Shown: positions 50,432 to 59,944 of the stretch, one piece after another
How positions within the stretch are numbered: position 1 is the first letter of the stretch
Layout: each line of letters opens with the position of its first letter
Origin: Rhodoferax sp.
GTDB lineage: Bacteria; Pseudomonadota; Gammaproteobacteria; Burkholderiales; Burkholderiaceae_C
DNA: 64,000 nt
Direction: 5' to 3'
NCBI RefSeq assembly: GCF_030653815.1
Contig: NZ_JAURYQ010000042.1
Coordinates: 62,001-126,000, forward strand
The notes under the pieces: model-generated
The model's database searches: none
Told to the model about the DNA's origin: nothing
Seen by the model: the letters and a program-made list of their open reading frames with translations, nothing else
Translations under genes and position numbers: made by a program

Positions 50432-52093
50432 TTAAAGTACTTCACTCGCAAAATCCGCCAACCGTGAACGCTCGCCGCGCGCCAGCGTGATGTGGCCGCT
50501 GTGTTGCCAGCCCTTGAACTTGTCTACCGCATAGGTCAGGCCGGACGAGCCTTCGGTGAGGTAAGGCGTGTCGATTTGTGCGATGTTGCCCATGCAAATG
50601 ATTTTGGTGCCGGGGCCAGCGCGGGTGATCAGGGTTTTCATCTGCTTGGGCGTCAGGTTTTGCGCCTCGTCGATGATCACGTACTTGTTCAAAAAGGTGC
50701 GACCGCGCATGAAGTTCATGCTTTTGATCTTGATGCGGCTGCGAATGAGTTCGTTGGTGGCGGCGCGGCCCCAATCACCGGCGGCGGTGTCGGTTTTGCC
50801 CAGCACTTCCAGGTTGTCGTCCAGGGCGCCCATCCAGGGGCCCATTTTTTCTTCTTCGGTACCCGGTAAAAAGCCGATGTCTTCGCCCACGCTCACGGTG
50901 GCGCGGGTGACAATGATTTCGGTGTAGCGCCGCTCATCAAGCACCTGCGTCAGGCCCGAAGCCAGTGCCAGCAGTGTTTTGCCGGTGCCGGCCGTGCCGG
51001 TCAGGGTGACAAAGTCGACCTCCGGGTCCATCAACAGGTTCATGGCAAAGTTTTGTTCCCGGTTGCGGGTCGAAATGCCCCACACCGCATTTTTCAGGTG
51101 GGTGAAGTCTTTGAGGGTCCTGAAAACCGCTGTTTTTTCGCGAATTTCCGTGACCTTGGCGTACAGGCTGGGCTCACCCGGTGCTTCAAAATACACAAAC
51201 TGGTTGATCAGCAGTTGCGGCACCACCGGCCCGGTGACCCGGTAAAAGGTGTGGGCGCCTTGCTGCCAGCTTTCCACCGTGCTGCCATGGGTGTTCCAGA
51301 AGTCGGTGGGCAGGGCATAGGCGCCGCTGTACAGCAGGTCGCCGTCTTCCAGGGTTTTGTCGTTTTGGTAATCTTCGGCGCTCAGGCCCAGTGCGCGGGC
51401 CTTGACGCGCATGTTGATGTCTTTGGAGACCAGCACCACGTCGCGCGGGGCGTGCTGTTTGCGCAGGGCTTCCACCACGCCCAGAATCTGGTTGTCGGCC
51501 TTGCCTTGTGGCAGGCTGGCGGGGAGTTCGTAGCTGAGCAGCTGGGTCTGAAAAAACAAGCGCCCACGCGCTTCGGTGTGCCCGGTGGAGTTCAGCGGCA
51601 AGCCGGTGCGGATGTCCGAGCCCTGGTGCTCGGCCAGGGCATCGAGCGAACGGCTGGTTTGACGGCCGTTTCTGGCCACTTCGGTCATGCCTTTTTTGTG
51701 CCCGTCGAGCTCTTCGAGCACGATCATGGGCAAAAAGACGTCGTGCTCCTCAAAGCGGAACAGGCAGCTGGGGTCGTGCAGCAGCACATTGGTGTCCAGC
51801 ACAAAAAGCTTGCTGGGGCCTTCCAGCCGGCGTTTGGGGCGGCTGGTGGCTTGCACGGCGGGCGCTGGTTCACGCCGGCGCTTGGCCGGGGCGGGTGGCA
51901 GCGCTGCGGGTGCGGTGGTTTGCTGGGCAGGCGCGGCCAGGGTGACGGGCGGCTGCTCGGCCACCAGGGCTTCTGGCAACTTGGCTGACGGCGTTTTTTG
52001 CGTGCTGCTTTTGGTTCTGGGACGGGCTGGCACGTTGAAGTCCTGTTGCGACAACAAGGCGGCGCGTTTGGTCGGGGCAGTGGGCAAAGGCAT
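50432..52093 (-). CDS. PhoH-family ATPase with N-terminal PIN domain
   Basis: From ATG 52093 the protein is 553 residues. After a low-complexity Pro/Ala/Lys/Arg-rich N-terminal region (about 1-90) comes a PIN RNase-like domain (FVLDTNVLLHDPSCLFRFEE; VVLVSKDINMRVKARALGL), then a PhoH ATPase (TGTAGTGKTLLALASGLTQV; KYVIIDEAQNLTPKQMKTLI). This is the PhoH2/YlaK-type PIN-ATPase, thought to be an RNA helicase-nuclease. It converges on dnaB with 10 bases between stops. Confidence 0.9.
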   Translation of the reverse strand: MPLPTAPTKRAALLSQQDFNVPARPRTKSSTQKTPSAKLPEALVAEQPPVTLAAPAQQTTAPAALPPAPAKRRREPAPAVQATSRPKRRLEGPSKLFVLDTNVLLHDPSCLFRFEEHDVFLPMIVLEELDGHKKGMTEVARNGRQTSRSLDALAEHQGSDIRTGLPLNSTGHTEARGRLFFQTQLLSYELPASLPQGKADNQILGVVEALRKQHAPRDVVLVSKDINMRVKARALGLSAEDYQNDKTLEDGDLLYSGAYALPTDFWNTHGSTVESWQQGAHTFYRVTGPVVPQLLINQFVYFEAPGEPSLYAKVTEIREKTAVFRTLKDFTHLKNAVWGISTRNREQNFAMNLLMDPEVDFVTLTGTAGTGKTLLALASGLTQVLDERRYTEIIVTRATVSVGEDIGFLPGTEEEKMGPWMGALDDNLEVLGKTDTAAGDWGRAATNELIRSRIKIKSMNFMRGRTFLNKYVIIDEAQNLTPKQMKTLITRAGPGTKIICMGNIAQIDTPYLTEGSSGLTYAVDKFKGWQHSGHITLARGERSRLADFASEVL

Positions 52094-52133
52094 TTGAAAC
52101 TCCTGCGCGTTGGAAAATTGTGAGGTCAAAAAT

Positions 52134-52166
52134 AAAAAAGCCGCCAGGTCAACCGGGCGGCTTTTT
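52134..52166 (-). terminator. Rho-independent terminator between bcp and the PhoH gene
   Basis: AAAAAAGCCGCC and GGGCGGCTTTTT pair around AGGTCAACC. It lies about 100 bases past the bcp stop and upstream of the PhoH gene, so it should end leftward bcp transcription. Confidence 0.82.
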
Positions 52167-52269
52167 CAAAATACAGAATGTGGTCTTCGGCATGCGATTG
52201 ATTATGCATGAGCCTTGTGACGGAACTGCTGGGTGGGTGTGTTTGGGGTCATCAGAACCCCGGTCAGGG

Positions 52270-52755
52270 TCAGGCCAGGGCCGGTGTTTTTTGCAGTTCC
52301 TTGACGGCATTGAGCACGTCGTCCACATGGCCAGGCACCTTGAGACCGCGCCACTCTTCCTTGAGCAGGCCGTCAGCGCCGATGAGGAAGGTGCTGCGCT
52401 CGATGCCCTTGACCTTCTTGCCGTACATGATCTTGTTTTTGACCACACCGAACATGTGGCACATTTTTTCTTCGGTGTCGGCAATCAGCTCGAAGGGCAG
52501 TTCGAGTTTGGTTTTGAATTCTTCGTGGGAACGCATGTTGTCACGGGAGACGCCAAAAACCGTGGCCCCGGCTTTTACAAAATCTTTGTATTTATCACGA
52601 AACTGCATGGCTTCGGTGGTACAACCGGGTGTGTTGTCCTTGGGGTAAAAATACAGGATGACAACATGACCGAGGTGAGAGGTGTTGGTGACCCGGATAC
52701 CACCAGTAGCATTAGATTCAAATTCAGGGATGGGTTTATTGACAACTATCGCCAT
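52270..52755 (-). CDS. bcp: Thiol peroxidase of the Bcp/PrxQ family
   Basis: A 161-residue peroxiredoxin that reduces hydroperoxides. The peroxidatic Cys is in YPKDNTPGCTTEAMQFRD (Cys44). In Escherichia coli Bcp a resolving Cys lies five residues on; here that position is Met, and the only other Cys is near residue 98 (EEKMCHMFGV). It therefore works as a 1-Cys enzyme or uses the distant Cys. Start and length fit the family. Confidence 0.93.
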   Translation of the reverse strand: MAIVVNKPIPEFESNATGGIRVTNTSHLGHVVILYFYPKDNTPGCTTEAMQFRDKYKDFVKAGATVFGVSRDNMRSHEEFKTKLELPFELIADTEEKMCHMFGVVKNKIMYGKKVKGIERSTFLIGADGLLKEEWRGLKVPGHVDDVLNAVKELQKTPALA

Positions 52756-52911
52756 GTTTTTTCGATCTCGTGTGACAGGATGCGTCGGTCTCTCAAGTCG
52801 TGGACACTATCCTCTTATGCGCTTGTGCGCCCCCGACTACAAGGCCCGTATTTTACTCTGATTTGACTGGCACTTTCGTGGGCCGGGCACATCCACGTTG
52901 AGATCGTGTGC

Positions 52912-53301
52912 CTATTGACATCCGTCGTCCGCAGTCTCCATCAACAAGGCCACGGCCACATGGCGGCCTTCGCCGGCCAGAACGTTGTAGGTGCGGCAGG
53001 CGGCCTGGGTGTCCATGGTTTCGATGCCAATCTGGCACTCGATCAGGGCACGGGTCAGGGCTGCAGCCGGAAAGCGCAGGCGTTCGCCACTGCCAAAAAT
53101 GACCAATTCGGTTTTCAGCTCGGCCAATTGCGCAAAGTGCCCGGCTGTCAGCGCGTCAAAGCGTGTGCAGGCCCAGTCAAAGCGTCGGCCATCAGAGCAA
53201 AGCACCACGCTGCGGGTCAGTTGCTCGCCCGCCATCTGCACCCAGCCCTTGCCATAGGAGCTGATGAAAGGCGCACTGATGATGTCGGGGTGGATTTTCA
53301 T
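52912..53301 (-). CDS. Mth938/DUF498 domain protein
   Basis: From ATG 53301 the protein is 129 residues. The pattern (SAPFISSYGKGWVQMAGEQL, ELVIFGSGERLRFPAAALTR, GIETMDTQAACRTYNVLAGE GR) is that of the DUF498 family, related to mitochondrial NDUFAF3. Bacterial function is unknown. Its start region faces alaA, so the 104 bases between the two starts carry divergent promoters. Confidence 0.85.
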   Translation of the reverse strand: MKIHPDIISAPFISSYGKGWVQMAGEQLTRSVVLCSDGRRFDWACTRFDALTAGHFAQLAELKTELVIFGSGERLRFPAAALTRALIECQIGIETMDTQAACRTYNVLAGEGRHVAVALLMETADDGCQ

Positions 53302-53405
53302 GAGGCAGGGCTGGTTATGGGAACGGCGTTGACTTAAAGCGACGCGGGCGAGACTTGTGGTCAAATTATAGGTTTCGCCACGTGGCGAGCACGCCCGGAG
53401 GGACT

Positions 53406-54632
53406 TTGAAGACCATACGTAAATCAGCCAAACTGGCCAACGTTTGTTATGACATTCGCGGCCCCATCATGGACGCCGCGCGTCAGATGGAGGAAGAAGG
53501 CCACAAGATCATCAAGCTCAACATCGGCAACCTGGCCGTGTTTGGCTTTGACTCGCCTGAAGAAATCCAGCAGGACATGATCCGCAACCTGCCCAATTCG
53601 GCGGCCTATTCGGACAGCAAGGGCATTTTTGCGGCGCGCAAGGCGGTCATGCACGAGACCCAGAAGCAGGGCATCAAGGGGGTCACGCTCGACGACATCT
53701 ATTTGGGCAATGGCGCCAGTGAACTCATTGTGATGGCCACCAACGCGCTGCTGGACGATGGCGACGAGCTCCTGCTGCCGTCGCCCGACTACCCCCTGTG
53801 GACGGCGGCCGCCAGCCTGTCGGGTGGCACACCGGTGCATTACCTGTGCGACGAAGCCAATGGCTGGATGCCCGACCTGAACGACCTGCGGGCCAAGATC
53901 ACGCCGCGCACCAAGGGCCTGGTGGTGATCAACCCCAACAACCCGACCGGCGCCATGTACTCTGACGAGTTGCTGAAAGCCCTGGTGCAGATTGCGCGTG
54001 AACATGGGCTGGTGATATTTGCCGACGAGGTCTATGACAAGGTCTTGTACGACGGCGTCAAGCACACGGCCATGGCCTCGCTGAGCGACGATGTGCTGAC
54101 GCTCACTTTCAATTCGCTGTCCAAAAGCTACCGTTCGTGCGGCTACCGCGCGGGCTGGATGGTTGTTTCTGGCGACAAAAAGCCCGCCAAGGACTACATC
54201 GAAGGACTCAACATGCTCTCGAACATGCGGCTGTGCTCCAACGTGCCAGGCCAATGGGCGATTCAGACCGCTTTGGGTGGTTACCAGAGCATCAACGACC
54301 TGGTGTGTGAAGGCGGGCGCTTGCGGCGGCAACGCGACCTGGCCTATGAACTCATCACCGCGATTCCGGGCGTGAGTTGCGTCAAGCCCGTGGCGGCGCT
54401 TTACATGTTCCCCAAGCTCGACCCGGTGATGTACCCGATTGCGGACGACCAGCAGTTTTTTCTGGAGCTGTTGAAGGACACCAAGGTCATGCTGGTGCAG
54501 GGCACGGGCTTCAACTGGCCGGCGCCGGACCATTTCCGCATTGTGTTTTTGCCGCACGAGGATGATTTGCGCGAAGCCATTGGCCGCGTGGCCAAATTTC
54601 TCGAAGGCTACCGCAAGCGGCACAGCAATTAA
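53406..54632 (+). CDS. alaA: Alanine/valine-type PLP aminotransferase AlaA
   Basis: A TTG start at 53406 is chosen because GGAGGGA stands just upstream and the product begins MKTIRKSAKLANVCYDIRGP as in homologues; the frame runs 51 bases further back without conserved residues. The 408-residue protein is a fold-type I aminotransferase with PDYPLWTAAASLSGG, NPNNPTGAMYSDE, DEVYDKVLYDG and the PLP lysine in FNSLSKSYRSCGYRAGW. It transfers amino groups between glutamate and pyruvate. It heads the alaA-hom-thrC order. Confidence 0.92.
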   Translation: MKTIRKSAKLANVCYDIRGPIMDAARQMEEEGHKIIKLNIGNLAVFGFDSPEEIQQDMIRNLPNSAAYSDSKGIFAARKAVMHETQKQGIKGVTLDDIYLGNGASELIVMATNALLDDGDELLLPSPDYPLWTAAASLSGGTPVHYLCDEANGWMPDLNDLRAKITPRTKGLVVINPNNPTGAMYSDELLKALVQIAREHGLVIFADEVYDKVLYDGVKHTAMASLSDDVLTLTFNSLSKSYRSCGYRAGWMVVSGDKKPAKDYIEGLNMLSNMRLCSNVPGQWAIQTALGGYQSINDLVCEGGRLRRQRDLAYELITAIPGVSCVKPVAALYMFPKLDPVMYPIADDQQFFLELLKDTKVMLVQGTGFNWPAPDHFRIVFLPHEDDLREAIGRVAKFLEGYRKRHSN

Positions 54633-54655
54633 TTCATTTTCCCTTTTAAATTTTT

Positions 54656-55981
54656 ATGAAACCTATTCAAGTTGGTCTGTTGGGCATCGGGGTTGTTGGC
54701 TCTGGCACTTTCAATGTGCTGCTGCGCAACCAGGAAGAAATCAAGCGTCGCGCCGGTCGCGGCATCCAGATCACCATGGTGGCCGACCTGAACGTTGAGC
54801 GTGCGCGCGAGCTGGTGGGGCCGGGTGTGACCGTGGTGAACGACGCGCGCGCCGTCCTTGCCAACCCCGACATCGACATCGTGATCGAGCTGATAGGTGG
54901 CTACGGTGTGGCCAAGACCCTGGTGCTCGAGGCCATTGCGGCGGGAAAACATGTGGTGACGGCCAATAAGGCCTTGCTGGCCGTGCATGGCACGGAGATT
55001 TTTGCGGCGGCATCAAGCAAAGGCGTGATGGTGGCGTTTGAGGCCGCGGTGGCCGGCGGTATCCCGATCATCAAGGCGCTGCGCGAAGGCTTGACGGCCA
55101 ACAGCATTCAGTGGATTGCCGGCATCATCAACGGCACCACCAACTTCATCCTGAGCGAAATGCGCGACAAGGGGCTGGACTTTGCCGTGGCGCTCAAGCA
55201 GGCGCAGGCCCTGGGCTACGCCGAGGCCGACCCGACCTTTGACATCGAAGGCGTTGATGCGGCGCACAAAGCCACCATCATGTCGGCCATTGCCTTCGGC
55301 ATTCCGGTGCAGTTTGACAAGGCTTACGTGGAAGGCATCACCAAGCTGGGCGCGGCCGACATCAAGTACGCCGAGCAGCTGGGCTACCGCATCAAGCTGC
55401 TGGGCATCACCAAGCGCACGCCCAAGGGCATTGAGCTGCGCGTGCACCCCTGTTTGATTCCGGCCAAGCGCCTGATCGCCAACGTGGAAGGCGCCATGAA
55501 CGCCGTGGTGGTGCAGGGCGATGCCGTGGGCACCACGCTGTATTACGGCAAGGGCGCGGGCTCCGAGCCCACCGCCAGCGCGGTGATTGCCGACCTGGTC
55601 GACATCACGCGCCTGCACACCGCAGACGCAGCCCAACGCGTCCCGCATCTGGCGTTCCAGCCCAACGCCATGAGCGACCTGCCGGTGATGCCGATGGGCG
55701 AGGTGGTCACCAGCTACTACCTGCGTTTGCGTGTGGCCGACGAGACCGGTGTGCTGGCCAAGGTCACGGGCATTCTGGCCGACGCCGGCATCAGCATTGA
55801 TGCGGTGCTGCAGCGCGAAGCCGATGAGGTGTCTGCCGATGCCAAGGTGGCCCAGACCGATGTCATCATCCTGACCCACGACTGCCAGGAGGCGTGCATG
55901 AATGCGGCCATTGCGCAGATGCAGGCGCTGCCCACGGTGCTGGAACCCATCACCCGCATTCGCAAGGAAGAACTGGCCTGA
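54656..55981 (+). CDS. hom: Homoserine dehydrogenase
   Basis: A 441-residue enzyme reducing aspartate semialdehyde to homoserine, a step toward threonine and methionine. NAD(P) site VGLLGIGVVGSGTFNVLLRN, then ANKALLAVHGTEIFAAAS, GTTNFILSEM and the DIEGVDAAHKATIMSAIAFG motif; a C-terminal ACT domain (about 355-435, RLRVADETGVLAKVTGILAD) gives threonine feedback control. It lies one base before the thrC ATG. Confidence 0.97.
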   Translation: MKPIQVGLLGIGVVGSGTFNVLLRNQEEIKRRAGRGIQITMVADLNVERARELVGPGVTVVNDARAVLANPDIDIVIELIGGYGVAKTLVLEAIAAGKHVVTANKALLAVHGTEIFAAASSKGVMVAFEAAVAGGIPIIKALREGLTANSIQWIAGIINGTTNFILSEMRDKGLDFAVALKQAQALGYAEADPTFDIEGVDAAHKATIMSAIAFGIPVQFDKAYVEGITKLGAADIKYAEQLGYRIKLLGITKRTPKGIELRVHPCLIPAKRLIANVEGAMNAVVVQGDAVGTTLYYGKGAGSEPTASAVIADLVDITRLHTADAAQRVPHLAFQPNAMSDLPVMPMGEVVTSYYLRLRVADETGVLAKVTGILADAGISIDAVLQREADEVSADAKVAQTDVIILTHDCQEACMNAAIAQMQALPTVLEPITRIRKEELA

Positions 55982-55982
55982 C

Positions 55983-57410
55983 ATGAAATACATCTCGACC
56001 CGGGGTGACCAAAGCCCCAAACATTTTTGCGACATCCTGCTCGAAGGCCTGGCGCCCGATGGCGGCTTGTACCTGCCCGAGCACTACCCCAAGGTGGACG
56101 ACGCCACCCTGAGCCGTTGGCGCGGCCTGTACCAGAACCAGGGCTACGCCGAATTGGCGTTCGAGGTGCTGTCGCTCTACATTGACGACATCCCTGCCGT
56201 TGACCTGAAAGCCTTGTGCCAGAAAACCTACACCGCCGAGGTGTTTGGCTCGAAAGAGATCGTGCCGTTGAGGGCGCTGGAGAACGGCATCTGGCTGGAA
56301 GCCTTGTCCAACGGCCCGACGCTGGCCTTCAAGGACATGGCCATGCAATTGCTCGGCAACCTGTTCGAGTATGAACTGGCACGCCGCGGCGAAGAGCTCA
56401 ACATTCTGGGCGCCACCAGCGGCGACACCGGCAGCGCGGCCGAATACGCCATGCGCGGCAAGAAGGGCGTGCGCGTCTTCATGACCAGCCCGAAGGGTCG
56501 CATGAGCCCATTCCAGCAGGCGCAAATGTTCAGCCTGATGGACGACAACATTTTCAACATTGCCGTGGACGGCGTGTTTGACGACTGCCAGGACATGGTC
56601 AAGGCCGTCAGCAACGACCTCGACTTCAAGCGCCAGTACAAGATTGGCACGGTCAATTCGATCAATTGGGCGCGTCTGCTGGCCCAGGTGGTTTACTACT
56701 TTGCCGGCTACTTTCAGGCCACGCAACAGAACACGGAAAAGGTCAGCTTCACCGTGCCGAGCGGCAATTTTGGCAATGTCTGCGCCGGCCATGTGGCGCG
56801 CATGATGGGCCTGCCCATTGCCCGCCTGGTGGTGGCCACCAACGAAAACGACGTGCTCGACGAATTTTTCAAGACCGGCGTTTACCGGGTGCGTGCCAGC
56901 GCCGACACCCACGAGACCTCCAGCCCGTCGATGGACATTTCCAAGGCGAGCAATTTCGAGCGCTTTGTCTTTGACCTGCTCGGGCGCGACGGCGCGCGCA
57001 CAAAAGCGCTGTTCGGCGACGCCCTGGCGCGTGTCGGTTTCTTTGACCTCGAAGCGCACCCGGCCTTCAGCCAGGCCGCCACGCGCTACGGCTTTGACAG
57101 TGGCAAGAGCAGCCATGCGGACCGCCTGGCCACCATCAAGGACACCTGGGAACGCCACGGCACGATGATCGACACGCACACCGCCGACGGTGTCAAGGTG
57201 GCGCGCGAACACGTGCAGGCGGGTGTGCCGATGATCGTGCTGGAAACCGCGCTGCCCATCAAATTTGCCGAAACCATCGTCGAAGCCACCGGCCGCGAAC
57301 CGGATCGGCCGGCCAAGTTCAACGGCATCGAAGCCTTGCCCAAGCGCGTGGTCGACATGGCGGCGGATGCGCAGGCCATCAAGACCTTCATTGCCGGGCA
57401 CTGCGCATGA
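55983..57410 (+). CDS. thrC: Threonine synthase
   Basis: ATG 55983 follows the hom stop at once; a longer frame from 55902 overlaps hom and is not used. The 475-residue PLP enzyme converts O-phosphohomoserine to threonine. N-terminal KYISTRGDQSPKHFCDILLE, the PLP lysine in GPTLAFKDMAMQLLG, the phosphate-binding GATSGDTGSAAEYAMRG and VPSGNFGNVCAGH are all present. Overlaps mobB by 4 bases, linking threonine and molybdopterin genes in one transcript. Confidence 0.97.
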   Translation: MKYISTRGDQSPKHFCDILLEGLAPDGGLYLPEHYPKVDDATLSRWRGLYQNQGYAELAFEVLSLYIDDIPAVDLKALCQKTYTAEVFGSKEIVPLRALENGIWLEALSNGPTLAFKDMAMQLLGNLFEYELARRGEELNILGATSGDTGSAAEYAMRGKKGVRVFMTSPKGRMSPFQQAQMFSLMDDNIFNIAVDGVFDDCQDMVKAVSNDLDFKRQYKIGTVNSINWARLLAQVVYYFAGYFQATQQNTEKVSFTVPSGNFGNVCAGHVARMMGLPIARLVVATNENDVLDEFFKTGVYRVRASADTHETSSPSMDISKASNFERFVFDLLGRDGARTKALFGDALARVGFFDLEAHPAFSQAATRYGFDSGKSSHADRLATIKDTWERHGTMIDTHTADGVKVAREHVQAGVPMIVLETALPIKFAETIVEATGREPDRPAKFNGIEALPKRVVDMAADAQAIKTFIAGHCA

Positions 57411-57940
57411 AAGTGGTTGGCTTTGCAGGGTTTTCCGGTTCCGGCAAGACCACGCTGGTGGAGCGTTTGATTCCGGCGCTGCGCCTGCGGGGCTTGCGCG
57501 TGTCGGTGGTCAAACATGCCCATCACCGCTTCGACATTGACCATGAAGGCAAGGACACTTACCGCCACCGCGAGGCCGGTGCCTTTGAAGTGGTGGTGGC
57601 GTCAGACAAGCGCCTGGCCTTGATGCGTGAATTTGAAATGGCCAAGCGGCCCACCGTGCACCAGCTGCTGGCCGAGTTGTACGAGGGCGTGGATTGGGTG
57701 CTGGTGGAAGGCTTCAAGGAGTCTGACCTGCTGAAAATCGAGGTCTGGCGTGCCAGCACCGGCAAACCCGCGCGCTACGCGGAGGACGACTTCATCACCG
57801 CCATTGCGACCGATTCGCCAGACCAATTGCCGGTGCCGACCCAATTGCCGGTACTGGACCTCAATGAGCCGGACGCGGTGGTCGATTGGCTGATTTCGCA
57901 AGGCCCACGTTTTGACTATGACTTTGAGAATGTTGCATGA
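57407..57940 (+). CDS. mobB: Molybdopterin-guanine dinucleotide biosynthesis protein MobB
   Basis: A 177-residue P-loop GTPase-like protein. Walker A GFSGSGKTTLVERLIP is at residues 6-21, followed by VVKHAHHRFDIDHEGKDTYR and DWVLVEGFKESDLLKIEVWR. MobB supports GTP delivery to MobA in molybdenum cofactor maturation. It overlaps thrC and moeA by 4 bases. Confidence 0.93.
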   Translation: MKVVGFAGFSGSGKTTLVERLIPALRLRGLRVSVVKHAHHRFDIDHEGKDTYRHREAGAFEVVVASDKRLALMREFEMAKRPTVHQLLAELYEGVDWVLVEGFKESDLLKIEVWRASTGKPARYAEDDFITAIATDSPDQLPVPTQLPVLDLNEPDAVVDWLISQGPRFDYDFENVA

Positions 57941-59175
57941 CTGCTGAGCGTCCCGCTGCCAAGCCCATGAAGTCGCTGGATGAGGCGCTGGCCCAGTTGC
58001 TGGGGTATGCCGCCAGGCTGGATGGCGTGGAACAGCTGGCCACCTTTGACGCCGACGGCCGGGTGCTGGCGCAAGACCTGGTGTCGCATTTGCATGTGCC
58101 GCCGCAGGACAACAGTTCCATGGACGGGTATGCGCTGCGCTGCGCAGACCTGACTGACCCAAGCCGGGCATTGCCGGTGTCCCAGCGCATTCCGGCGGGT
58201 AGTGCGGGCACTGCGCTGGCACCCCAGTCGGTGGCGCGCATATTTACCGGTGCGCCGATCCCTGCGGGTGCCGACGCCGTGGTGATGCAGGAAGACTGCG
58301 ACGTGCAAGCCGATGGTTCGGTGCGCATGACGGCGCAGCCCAAGCCGGGCCAGTGGATCCGCCGTGCCGGCGAAGATGTGACCCGGGGTGCGGTGGTGCT
58401 GGCCCGGGGTGCGCGCCTGACGCCGGCCGAACTCGGCTTGGCGGCCAGCATTGGCATGGATGTTTTGAGCGTGGCGCGCCGACCCCGGGTGGCGCTGTTT
58501 TCAACCGGCGACGAACTCGTGATGCCAGGCGCCGTGGCACCCGAACACATGCCGCCCGGCGCCATTTACAACTCGAACCGCTTTTTCCTGAAGGCCCTGC
58601 TGAAACGGCTGGGCTGTGAGGTGAGTGACCTGGGCATCGTGCCGGACCAGCGCGAGGCTACCATTGCGGCGTTGCGCGGGGCCGCGGAACAGCACGACCT
58701 GATCCTGACCAGTGGCGGTGTCTCGGTGGGTGAAGAGGACCACATCAAGCCCGCGGTGCAGAGCCTGGGCCATCTGGATTTGTGGCAGATTGCCATCAAG
58801 CCGGGCAAGCCTTTTGCTTATGGCCGCGTTGCTGACGCCCATTTCATTGGCCTGCCGGGCAACCCGGTGTCGAGCTTTGTGACCTTTTTGCTGCTGGTGC
58901 GCCCGTTCCTGCTGAAATTGCAGGGGGTGACCCAACTGGCCCCAACGCCGATGACCGTGCGCGCCGACTTCAGCTGGCCCCGAGCCGACAAACGCCGCGA
59001 ATTCCTGCGCGTCAGACGCAACCCGAACGGTGGTCTGGACTTGTTTGCCAACCAGAGTTCGGGTGTGCTGACCTCGGCAGTGTGGGGCGACGGCTTGGTC
59101 GACACCCCGCCCGGCGCGACCATCACGCCTGGTGATGTGGTGCGTTTCATTCCCTTTTCGGAGTTGCTGGCATGA
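57937..59175 (+). CDS. moeA: Molybdopterin molybdenumtransferase MoeA
   Basis: A 412-residue protein that inserts molybdate into adenylylated molybdopterin. PPQDNSSMDGYALRCADL, ARIFTGAPIPAGADAVVMQE, the MoCF-binding domain VALFSTGDELVMPG, LTSGGVSVGEEDH and GLPGNPVSSFVTF are all in order. Normal length. Overlaps mobB and moaD by 4 bases. Confidence 0.97.
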   Translation: MTAERPAAKPMKSLDEALAQLLGYAARLDGVEQLATFDADGRVLAQDLVSHLHVPPQDNSSMDGYALRCADLTDPSRALPVSQRIPAGSAGTALAPQSVARIFTGAPIPAGADAVVMQEDCDVQADGSVRMTAQPKPGQWIRRAGEDVTRGAVVLARGARLTPAELGLAASIGMDVLSVARRPRVALFSTGDELVMPGAVAPEHMPPGAIYNSNRFFLKALLKRLGCEVSDLGIVPDQREATIAALRGAAEQHDLILTSGGVSVGEEDHIKPAVQSLGHLDLWQIAIKPGKPFAYGRVADAHFIGLPGNPVSSFVTFLLLVRPFLLKLQGVTQLAPTPMTVRADFSWPRADKRREFLRVRRNPNGGLDLFANQSSGVLTSAVWGDGLVDTPPGATITPGDVVRFIPFSELLA

Positions 59176-59423
59176 AGGTGACGGTGAAATATTTTGCGTC
59201 CATTCGCGAGGCGATCGGTGTGGCCAACGAGCAGCGCGAGACCGAAGCGACCACGCTGGGCGCACTGCGCGACGAACTCATCGCCCTGGGTGGCGCCTAT
59301 GCCGACAGTCTGGCCCGTGGCAAGTCGGTGCGCCTGGCGCTGAACCAGCTGATGTGCCAGGAGTCGGCCGCGTTGACCGACGGCGCCGAAGTGGCCTTCT
59401 TCCCGCCTGTGACCGGAGGTTGA
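59172..59423 (+). CDS. moaD: Molybdopterin synthase small subunit MoaD
   Basis: An 83-residue ubiquitin-like sulfur carrier ending in PPVTGG; the terminal Gly-Gly is thiocarboxylated and gives sulfur to precursor Z on MoaE. It overlaps the moeA stop (ATGA), and moaE follows after 5 bases. Confidence 0.96.
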   Translation: MKVTVKYFASIREAIGVANEQRETEATTLGALRDELIALGGAYADSLARGKSVRLALNQLMCQESAALTDGAEVAFFPPVTGG

Positions 59424-59428
59424 GAACC

Positions 59429-59938
59429 ATGCCAACGCACAACAGCCCCCGCGTCAGTATTCAGACCACCGACTTTGACCTCAGCGCCGAGGTGGCGGCC
59501 TTGCGTGCGCAGGACCCGCGTGTCGGTGCCGTCTGCAGTTTCATTGGCACCGTGCGTGACCGAACGGCGGGCGAGCCCGGCAGCATTGCCAGCATGGAAC
59601 TGGAGCATTACCCGGGCATGACCGAAAAATCGATCGAGGCCATGATTGACGCCGCGCTGCAGCGCTTTGACATTTTTGGCGCCCGCGTCATCCACCGTGT
59701 CGGCCTGCTGGCGCCGCTGGACCAAATTGTGCTGGTGGCGGTAACGTCAGCGCACCGGGGCGAGAGCTTTCAGGCCTGCGAATTTTTGATGGATTACCTT
59801 AAAACCCAGGCCCCGTTCTGGAAAAAAGAACAAACGCCCACCGGCGCACGCTGGGTGGATGCCCGTGTCAGTGATGACGCGGCACTGGCCAAATGGGGCA
59901 TTGCCCTTGAAAATACGAGCTTGACTGCTCACGATTGA
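59429..59938 (+). CDS. moaE: Molybdopterin synthase catalytic subunit MoaE
   Basis: ATG 59429, preceded by GGAGGTTGAG, gives a 169-residue protein. A frame back to 59132 exists but overlaps moeA and moaD. Signature GAVCSFIGTVRD, the ELEHYPGMTEKSIEAMI segment, HRVGLL, SAHRGESFQACEFLMDYLKT and FWKKEQTPTGARWVDAR match MoaE. It joins sulfur from MoaD to form molybdopterin. Confidence 0.97.
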   Translation: MPTHNSPRVSIQTTDFDLSAEVAALRAQDPRVGAVCSFIGTVRDRTAGEPGSIASMELEHYPGMTEKSIEAMIDAALQRFDIFGARVIHRVGLLAPLDQIVLVAVTSAHRGESFQACEFLMDYLKTQAPFWKKEQTPTGARWVDARVSDDAALAKWGIALENTSLTAHD

Positions 59939-59944
59939 CCCGAC

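Noticed and set aside
53424-54623. 399-codon minus-strand frame
   Set aside because: Shadow of alaA.
55950-57401. 483-codon minus-strand frame
   Set aside because: Shadow of thrC; low-complexity composition and no recognisable motif.
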